64,000 nt of DNA from Asterias amurensis (Eukaryota; Echinodermata; Asteroidea; Forcipulatida; Asteriidae). The notes under the pieces were generated by a model. It saw nothing but the letters and a program-made list of their open reading frames with translations. It made no database searches and was not told the origin of the DNA. The stretch is from the NCBI RefSeq assembly GCF_032118995.1, contig NC_092666.1, forward strand, positions 4,910,501 to 4,974,500. The letters run 5' to 3'. Made by a program: the position numbers and the translations under genes. Shown here piece by piece: positions 55,781 through 64,000 of this stretch. Numbering within the stretch: the stretch's first letter is position 1; every line of letters begins with the position of its first letter.

Positions 55781-56462
55781 ATAAAAATAATATAAAATAA
55801 TAGTGATAAATAATTTTCAGAGAGGGGTAACATTACAAATAAGCAGTTGTTGTAATGGTTACACACTCAAATTTATTACGATCCCTTTTGTGGGGTGGGA
55901 GATGACAACCTTCACGTGGTCCACCCTGTTGTTAACTAATTGTCATCAAACAATACAGCTGTATATACGTATGTATATATAGCTCTATGCATTTAACCAA
56001 TATACCCCATCAGGCTCGATGAACTTTCAAGAATGTTCATGATCAGTCAATGACCATGCCTAAAACAGTTCATAACATGTTCATTAGAGCAGATCATGAA
56101 CCAAGTTCAAGAACTGTTTATCTGTTCAATTGATGGACGTTTGATAGGGGAACAAAAGGGAAGCGACAAATTCTTTATTGGCCCTTTAAAACCAGCAGGG
56201 TCATTGCCAGGTGATAAAGGCCCGAGCAGATGGCGAGGGCCTTTATTGCACGGCAACATACGTTTAAGAACAAGTCACTACTCTTTTATTCCCAATAATA
56301 GTAATGCCCTTTTGTTAAAAAGCGCGCTTAGAAATAGATATGTGTGCGCACTTACATTATGCCCTGTTACTAAAAGCTATGAATTGCGTGTTTGGCATGA
56401 GTATATTGGCGTACGTGCAAGCCTGACACGCGGAAACCAACCGGTTATAAACAGCTCCAGCT

Positions 56463-57697
56463 GGGCCCAATTTCATGGCTCTGCTTACAGTAAGCAGAGA
56501 ATCAGTGCTTACCGAACCAGGGAATCGGTGCTTACCGAAGCAGGGAATTCTGTGTATACGGCAAGCGTACTTCACGGGTTAGCGGAAAATTTTGGCTTTT
56601 GCGCGTGCCTACTCCACATTTCTAGGCATTCTGCGCTTAAAAGGCTAGCAATGGAATCCGGTTATAAACGGCTCCAGCTGGGCCCAATTTCATGGCAATG
56701 CTTACGGTAGGTAGATAATCAGCGCTTACGGTAGCAGGGAATTCTGTGTATACGGCAAGCGTATTTCACTGGTTAGCGGCGAATTTTGGCTTTTGCGCAT
56801 GACGTTTCTAGGCATTCTACGCTTGAAAGGCTAGCACATAAAACCGGTTATAAACAGCTCCAGCTGGGCCCAATTTCATGGCACTGCTTACGATAAGCAG
56901 AGAATCAGCGCTTACGGAAGCAGGGAATTCTGTGTATACGGCAAGCGTATTTCACAAGTTAGCGGCGTATTTTGGCTTTTGCGCATGCCTACTCCACGTT
57001 TCTAAGCATTCTAGGCTTAAAAGGCTAGCAAAGAAATCCGGTTATAAACAGCTCCAGCTGGGCCTAATTTCATGGCACTGCTAACGGTAAGCAGAGAATC
57101 AGCGCTTACGGAAGCAGGGAATTCTGTGTATTCGACAAGCGTATTTTACCGGTTAGCGGCGAATTTTGGCTTTTGCGCGTGCCTACTCCACGTTTCTAGG
57201 CATTCTCTGCTTAAAAGGCTAGCACAGAAAGCTGGTTATAAACAGCTCCAGCTGGGCCCAATATCATGGCTCTGCTTGCCGTAAGCAAAGAATCAGCGCT
57301 TACGGAAGCAGGGAATTCTGTGTATTCGACAAGCGTATTTCACCGGTTAGCGGCGAATTTTGGCTTTTGCGCGTGCCTACTCCACGCTTCTAGGCATTCT
57401 CTGCTTAAAAGGCTAGCACAGAAAGCTGGTTATAAACAGCTCCAGCTGGGCCCAATATCATGGCTCTGCTTGCCGTAAGCAAAGAATCAGCGCTTACGGA
57501 AGCAGTGAATTATGTGTATATGGCAAGTGTGTTTCACGGGCTTGCGACGAATTTTGGCTTTTGCGCAAGCCTACTCCACGCTTCTAGGCATTCTACGCTT
57601 AAAAGCCTAGCTCAGAAATTTGGCGCTTGCACGTAAGCGGGGAATCGTGATGGTAAGCGCGGAATTCGGCGGTAAGCAGAGCCATAAAATTGGGCCC
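56463..57697 (+). repeat. 194-bp satellite in TIR element, 6 units
   Basis: Unit starts at about 56,463, 56,680, 56,866, 57,060, 57,253 and 57,447. Same terminal inverted repeats as the left copy. Three fewer units, so the array changed length after the segmental duplication. Confidence 0.85.
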
Positions 57698-60581
57698 TGG
57701 TCATTCTCAACCATTTAAACACCTCAGGTGTAGCGCTCTCAACCAAAAGGAGTAGCGTAACTGTCTTGGGTATTTATGAATGGATTTTTATAAATTTCAT
57801 GAATTTTCAGTAAAACTTCCGTCTAAGCTTTCTTAGTTTGCAGTTTATTAACTTTAATGCGTTATCATAACTCGACTGTGTATCAGCTCCCTGGCATTAT
57901 GTTATTTTTAGTATCCGTATGTCATTGCTGGTAATGCTCATTAACATAATTATCAATCACTTTACTCTGAAGTGTTTTCTTTTGCCATTAGGTCTAAGCT
58001 ATAGTAAGTTTTAAAATGTTCAATTTGTGTTGCCAGGTTTTTATTCATTCAAACTTACATTTATCTTCATGAAATCAAGTACAAACAATTGGTTTTGTAA
58101 AGGATAACCAATAAACAAATCTGTTTATTGAGGCAGAGAAAAATATAGCTTAACATTCAGTGTACAAGTATGGCTTTTGAGTAAAATAAATGCATTGGTC
58201 ATGTGAAACAGGAAACAACTGTGTGATGTAGACTGATCATTGTTAAAAATTGTAGAAATACCCCTGCCCTGTAAAACAACCGTGCATTGTTTTGTCAAAA
58301 TGTCAAAGGAAAAGGGGCCTGTGTGAATTATGATTTGTTAACCTATAAAAAATCCGGAAAAACCTTAAGTTATTTGGTTTGTATCCCACTCCAGTGAATT
58401 TGTCTTTGTTCACCCCAAAATCATTTACAATTTGCCCAGTCAGTAATTTCCTTTGATATGATTTGAAACTTTGCACGGTGGAAGTTTTATTAAAGAGATA
58501 GTACACAGTAAAACATCTGTTTTGAGAAGTGTTTGTTTTAAAGACCGTTGGTTAACGATTCTTTATGCCAGAACTTTAAACATAGAATTAATCTGCAACA
58601 AAACATTTCAAAAAGTGATTGCGTTTTTAAAAACCTGTGTAATTTGTGTCAACATGGAAAGAATTTTCCCTTTATATAGGAATACAAGCTGGAAAGCATT
58701 ACCGCTGTAACGATTCTTATGTTCAATTTGTGAGAGGGGTTCAAAATTGTTACCCCTTTTTCATCCCCATAATGTACAAAAAAGATGAAATGTTTCTCAA
58801 AATGCAATTATCTAAAGCTGTTTACTAAGCTTCACCGCAGTTATAAGTTTTTACTGACCCATTATTTGAAAGTTGAACACTATCTATAGGAATACAATCT
58901 GGGAGGCAATAAAGGCACTGTACACGTTTGGTAATTGTCAAAGACCAGTATTCTCACTTAGTGTATCCCATCATAAGCATAAAATAACAAGCCTGTCATA
59001 ATTTGGGCTCAATTGGCCATCGAAGTTGCGAGAAAACATTTGGTGTGCTTGCAGATAGGAATAAAATACTTCTAGCTAGAAGTCTTTTAATATTTTAGTT
59101 AGAAATAACCCCTTTCTCAAAAATTACGTTACTTCGGAGGGAGTCGTTTCCCAGAATGTTTTATACCATGAACAACCGCTCTCCAATGCTCGTTACCAAG
59201 TCAGTTTTAAGTTAATTGTTTTGAGTAACTACCAAACGTGTACCTTCCCTTTAACGCTTCTCATTTTAATTTTTTGGGAGAATAAAAATAGGAAGGATAA
59301 TCCCAATAGGAATATAATCCGAGAAACATTACCGCGGTAATGCGTGTTATGATCGGGGGGGGGGGGTCAAGCGTTTGTAACAGGAAGCGAAGTATAATTT
59401 TTTTTATCTAAAACTTGCACTGTAGGGCCTACTATCCAACTGCTATAGGCCCTACTCCTCACCGCATGTATAAAGTTTAATGGCATTCCAGAGTTCAATA
59501 TGGTCCAACTGGAAAGAATTTAGTCAAATTAGGATACAATAGGGATACAATCCGAGAAGCGTTACTGCGGTAATGCTTTTATATTCAATTTGGGGGGGGG
59601 GGGGGGGGGGAGAGGGGAGGGAATAAAAAGTGGTACCCCGTTTTCCATACCCGGACGTAAATGTACTTCTTAAACGATGCATTGTACTATTCAACGCTGT
59701 CGTACTTCTTACCACTTAAACTTGTTTCCACTGGTTTTTCAGAGTTTCATTGTCATAATGGGAAGAATAGTTCCTATAGAAACACAATCTGAGAAGCATT
59801 ACCGCAGTGACGCTTCTTACATTAAATGTTGGGGTCGCCAGAAGCCATTGGACACTATTGGTAATTGTCAAAGACCAGTCTTCCCACTTGCTGTATCTCA
59901 ACATAATATGCATATAATAACAAACCTGTGAAAATTTGAGCTCGATTGGTCGTCGGAGTTGCGAGATAACTATGAAAGAAAAAAAAAACACCCTTGTCAC
60001 ACAAAATTGTGTGCTTTCAGATGCTTGATTTCGGGACCTCAAATCCTAAACTTGAGATCTCGAAATCAAATTCGTGGAAAATTACTTCTTTCTCGAAAAC
60101 TACCCACTTCAGAGGGAGCCGTTTATCACAATCTTTTATATTACGAACCTCTCCCCATTACTCATTACCAAGTAAGGTTTTATGCTAATAATTATTTTGA
60201 GTAATTACCAATAGTGTCCACTGCCTTTAAGCTTTTTTTTCTGTGCTTAGCAAGTGTTTGTGCTTCCAGGCATAATGAAATTAGGCCTACGTTCCAGTCT
60301 ATTTCCTGACAGGCAATACATTCCACTGCTCATATTATGAAAAATGCTGTATAATAACGACCAAATAAATAGAAGGCTGGATTTCTGCACAAAAATATTG
60401 GAAAAAGTCATACAAATTGAACTTTGATAGCGCCCTCTATTGACAGGCTAATTTCATTATGATTCAAATTATATCGCCAATTGTTCTTCACCAATGTTCT
60501 CCAATAATTTCACGAAATCGCCTTAAAAATCACAGATTATTCTTCATCCATCAACCAGTTAATTATCGCGCGTCCGTGCAG
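57698..60581 (+). other. Second copy of 4,433-7,368
   Basis: Includes the same two family A MITEs (58,909-59,254 and 59,845-60,230), the GCATTACCGCGGTAATGC repeat region with longer poly-G, and a single copy of the 75-bp block. No gene called. Confidence 0.8.
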
Positions 60582-60589
60582 TATAAAAG
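60582..60589 (+). promoter_or_regulatory. TATA box candidate, second copy
   Basis: TATAAAAG in the same context as 7,369. Confidence 0.45.
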
Positions 60590-61036
60590 TGAGTAGGACT
60601 TTTCTTATTTTGTTATCTCTAAAGATGGGATATTGGTATTTTTTAAGTATGGGGCTCGTGATCAGTGTGATGATCAATCATTGATGGTTTGCTGTGTGCA
60701 TGGGAAAGTTTGTTATTTACCAGTTACGATATGGTAGTGTTTTACCGTAGATACAGAAGTTCCGGAGTACCCAATCATCAAGTGGTTGATTATTAAGGTT
60801 ACTAGTGCTGTGTTTCTTCTCTTTGGGCCTAATAATAATCCAGTTGATCTCATTGTTTTGTGTACATGCTGTATTACCTATAAAAAAATATTAATAATTG
60901 ACACTAGGCCTAGGCCTGTTTCGTTGTCTACGGATATGTGATGTGTGCTTTGTTTACCCACGCCTGCTTCTTCTATTCTGTGGAAGAGGTAAAGACATCA
61001 CCAATCAGTGGTAAAGCTCGTTCATTTCAACAATGG

Positions 61037-61332
61037 ATGAAGGTAAGTGAAGATTGAACAACTTCTTTCCAATTTTCTCATTTTGCTTTCACCTTTTTTG
61101 TTTACAGTACAGTACTCTTGATGTTGGAACTGTAATACTTACCTTCATTGGTGATGATCAGTGTTATAGCCATGGTGGGCGACGGTGGGCGGGCCTGCCC
61201 AGTACTGACATGTTCCGCCTGGCACTTCAGCTGAAAAACAGACTGCCAATACCACAACTAGTTCCAATGGTAGGTCTTGTATTGCATAATGGTCATCAGC
61301 CAGTGAGGCAGTTGAACATCTTCTGTGATTAA
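61037..61332 (+). CDS. Small two-exon ORF, second copy
   Basis: ATG at 61,037, donor after 61,042, acceptor ending 61,107, exon 61,108-61,269 or read-through to TAA at 61,330. One amino-acid change (C to Y) from the copy at 7,831. The intron is one base longer, while the exon frame is preserved. Confidence 0.4.
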
Positions 61333-61516
61333 TTTGTGGGCAGAAGTTTTATTGGGCTGTTAAAGTCACCTGGAAGTGGTATTTTTTCAAAATAAAGCTT
61401 TTGTCACTAATGTGTTTTGATGAGTGGAATGTGAATCAGTTAACTGAGGTTTTCAAAAATCAGTTCTTATGTTATTTACAAATTTAACAGTAGACCCCGA
61501 CCCGAGAAGGCGCTGT

Positions 61517-61768
61517 TCGTGACGTCAATCGAGGCAGACTTTGCCTGTAATGCGTAGAGTAAACACAATTGCAAAATGTACGGACCAAGTCGTGAGTTTG
61601 TACTTTTAAAAACAAAAAAAATAGTTTTTTTCCGGCAATGCCGACCAGGTGTATTGCTGCTAAATGCAGAAAAACACTTTTTGAAATGTACCAACTCACG
61701 ACTTGGACGTACATGCACGTGTGTTTATTATACGCATTGCAGGCAAAGTCTGCCTCGAATGGCGTCAC
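61517..61768. mobile_element. Foldback element with a THAP-like start in its loop
   Basis: Arms of about 75 bp (including GAGGCAGACTTTGCCTGTAA and CCAAGTCGTGAG) are inverted around a loop at about 61,598-61,690. The loop contains ATG at 61,638 encoding MPTRCIAAKCRK. The M-P-x-x-C-x-A-x-x-C pattern is how THAP zinc-finger domains begin, as in P-element-like transposases. The frame then runs into the right arm, so no complete domain is present. The insertion is absent from the left duplication copy. Confidence 0.5.
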
Positions 61769-62129
61769 AAAAGGGGTAGGTGGAGTCAGCCCCCAAACAA
61801 CTTTATATATTTTTTTAACATATAAATCGTGACAAACAATTACTAAAAAAATTATAAACTCTTATGTTTGAAAGAAAAAAATTTCTACTTCCAGGTGACT
61901 TTAAGTTTGTACAATGATGCTTTAAGGCAAAATGAGTTGTCTTTCGACCCTTGTCATTTTTTATTTAATTTTTGGAAATCTGAAAAGAGCAAAAGCTATA
62001 CTCTGCTACTTTGAAAACTCTAGGTTTATACAACCTTTTGTTCAAAATTTATGAAAGGAGATAACACCAAGAGATCTGAGCAACTGTAAAAGGTTGAAAA
62101 CCCTTTCTGGTTTAAAACCCTTTACATCC

Positions 62130-62960
62130 ACAGGTATGAACTGCTAGACAAATTGCTTAGGCCTGCAGACATCCCGCTCCTCCGCCCCTTTAACATAATA
62201 TCGGAGGGACCACCTGCAACCAAGTGGAAATGACCAAAAACACTTTTCCAAAAACAAAGTGTCACCCGCCAGACAAATGTTTTGCTGCATTTGGCCTGGC
62301 AGACGCTCTGCTCCTCCCCCCCCCCCAACTTTGTATAGGGAATGGTGTTATTGGTCATTTCAACTTGGTTTATGTGGCTCCTCCGATGTTTAACCTGGGG
62401 GTTGGGATAGGAGGAGTCTGGCGGGCCCAATGCAGCAAAAACCTTGTCAGGCGGCTGATACTGGTTTGGGGAATAGTGTCATTGGTCATTTCAACTTTGT
62501 TTGAGGTGGTTCCTCTGATGTTAACTTAAGTAGGGGGGGGGGGGGGGTGTCGGGCGGGCCCAATGCAGCAAAACTTCTGTCAGGCAGCTGAATACTGGTA
62601 TTAAGAATAGTGTTAATCGTCCTAATTCTCTATGGTCATTTCAACTGCGTTTCAGGCTGTTCCTCTGATGTTTAACCCGGGGGGCGGGGGGTGTCTGGCA
62701 GGCCCCTGGATGCAGCAATTTTTTTGTAGGGCGGCTGATACTGGTATTGGGAATAGTGTCATCATTGGTCATTTCAACTTGGTTTTAGGTGGTTCCTCAG
62801 ATCTTTAACCCAAGAGAGGGGGGGGGGGGGGTGTCTGGCGGGCCCAATTCGGCAAATCTCAAGTCTGGTGGCTGTTACTGGTATTAATTATAGTGTTATT
62901 GGTCCTTTCTCTATCTGGTCATTTCAACTGCAGTTCCTCTGTTGTTTAACCCAGCTACTA
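62130..62960. repeat. G-rich minisatellite with an inverted segment
   Basis: 62,140-62,330 runs in reverse (CCACCTGCAACCAAGTGGAA; CACCCGCCAGACAAATG; a run of C). The family then resumes in the forward direction to 62,960. The left copy has only about three forward units. Confidence 0.8.
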
Positions 62961-63239
62961 GCATACTTGTTGTTATTAAATTATGGGCTCTTACCTTTTA
63001 AAAGAATACCAGGTCGACGCGTGGGGCCAGGGCCGGAGCTCCAGAAAGGGGGTGTTTTTAGAATTATGTATTTCAAGAGGCAGTATCACTGAGTATGGAT
63101 TGAATTTTTGGTGCATCTTCATAAACCCTTGGAGTATCAAGAAGACGACAGGCCTAACCATGCCGGATTAACATGAGTTGAGATTTGTGAGTTTGGTGTT
63201 ATTTACCGAGCTTTGTTTGTTTTGATTGGCTGTTTGCAG

Positions 63240-63337
63240 GGAAGAGGTTGAATCAAGGAAGAGGCTTAGTGAGAACAATGCAGAGGACTTGAAGCATATG
63301 GATAAAAGACTAAGAGACAACCAGGAGCTCCACACAG
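63240..63337 (+). CDS. Charged helical exon, second copy
   Basis: Same 98-nt exon as 8,860-8,957, with acceptor TTTGCAG and donor ACACAG|GT. I see no change in the encoded residues. The following exon would lie beyond the window. Confidence 0.45.
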
Positions 63338-64000
63338 GTTATTACATTTGGAGAAATCTTTCCATAAAGCTTTGTCCCTTTTTATTGAAACTGTACTTAA
63401 TTTTCGTCCAATACCAATCCATCAAGTAGTTTATTTATTTGTTTATTTATTTATTCACCCAGGCTTTAAAAACTTCAAAACACACAGCAACAATAAGTAG
63501 AAATGTATAACTTTTGCATTATTAGTAAAATAATTAGAGACATATCAACAAAAAGCAAGCAGAAGCCTATAGGGATTGCCCAATAGGGAACCAAATCACT
63601 ATTCAGTTCTTGAATTGGTCTCAACATTTTGACTAGCTTGCTCTAGTCATCGTCAAGAGACTGACTCCGGGGTAGTGCGGTTAATTATGATCCTATAAAG
63701 CTAAAGTAGTTGTCCCAGCCAATTTTCTATACCTGCGCCAGGGTATATTTACAAAGCAGGACAGTTCTTTTCAGAACAAGTTTCCCCAAAATCTGATATT
63801 CTACTCTTTGCGGTAGTAAAATAAAGCAAGACAGTTCTCTAAAGAACAAACTCTACCTGGCAAGTAGAAACACACATGGTGTTTGTTACCGCAAACCAAA
63901 TATATATTGATACCTCACCATGCAATACCTAAATTCTTTTGTACCCTTTTCACTGATGAAAGAGGTTTCTAAAAAAAGTATTGCCTTGTTAGTGATTTCC

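Larger units (their letters stand above)
54296..64000 (+). repeat. Segmental duplication, second copy of 72-9,602
   Basis: Collinear with the window's first 9.6 kb, same orientation, with scattered substitutions. Length differences are concentrated in the 51-bp minisatellite, the 194-bp satellite (6 versus 9 units), the 75-bp duplication (1 versus 2), and an insertion with G-rich expansion at 61.4-62.7 kb. It continues beyond the window. Its parts are listed separately below only where they add information. Confidence 0.95.

Noticed and set aside
61638-61832. Complete THAP-domain protein
   Set aside because: Only the first dozen residues fit. The frame then enters the inverted arm and lacks the rest of the zinc-binding pattern.

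Overview
The window is eukaryotic (animal) intergenic and intronic DNA with low gene density. It has no operons and no long uninterrupted genes. Coding signal appears only as short exon-like segments with GT/AG borders, set among tRNA-derived SINEs, LINE 3' ends, terminal-inverted-repeat (TIR) MITEs and satellites. The dominant ~400-bp repeat begins AAAGGCAGTGGACACTATTGG and ends with its inverse. I associate that repeat, from memory, with echinoderm genomes, probably sea stars; the organism call is an inference.

Layout. (1) 72-9,602 and 54,296-64,000 are two copies of one segmental duplication in the same orientation, about 54 kb apart; the second copy runs off the window. In order it holds GTAC-centred hairpins, a 51-bp minisatellite, a 194-bp satellite grown inside a TIR element, MITEs, a TATA box, a small ORF, a G-rich minisatellite and a coiled-coil-like exon. 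(2) 8.8-14.1 kb carries exons of an unrecognised charged protein, interrupted by foldback elements, a SINE and a LINE 3' end. (3) 14.1-22 kb holds a 1,069-bp tandem duplication, several MITEs and a palindromic 162-bp satellite. (4) 22.2-25.3 kb has an exon whose three reading frames are each open in turn, then about 2.5 kb of G-rich minisatellite. (5) 25,384-32,410 is six head-to-tail copies of a 1,171-bp unit. Each copy holds an intact 129-bp exon, phase 0 at both ends, encoding helicase motif I (P-loop) of an ERCC6L2-type SNF2 ATPase. The next matching exon, at 33,055, has an in-frame TGA. (6) 33.5-42.9 kb is mostly MITEs, SINEs and a LINE remnant. (7) 43.1-45.9 kb is a 654-bp tandem array whose unit also contains an exon-like segment. 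(8) 48.1-49.1 kb is A/T low complexity. (9) 50.3-54.3 kb is a candidate short secreted-protein gene. Its second exon runs into a 29-bp minisatellite, and a further exon downstream is also in phase with exon 1.

The recurring theme is exon-sized sequence caught up in tandem amplification. The P-loop exon array flanked by MITE copies is the strongest observation. The secreted-peptide gene built over a minisatellite is second, and the satellite derived from a TIR element is third. Whether the arrays are real or assembly artefacts cannot be settled from sequence alone. Coordinates of repeats were read by eye and may be off by a few bases.
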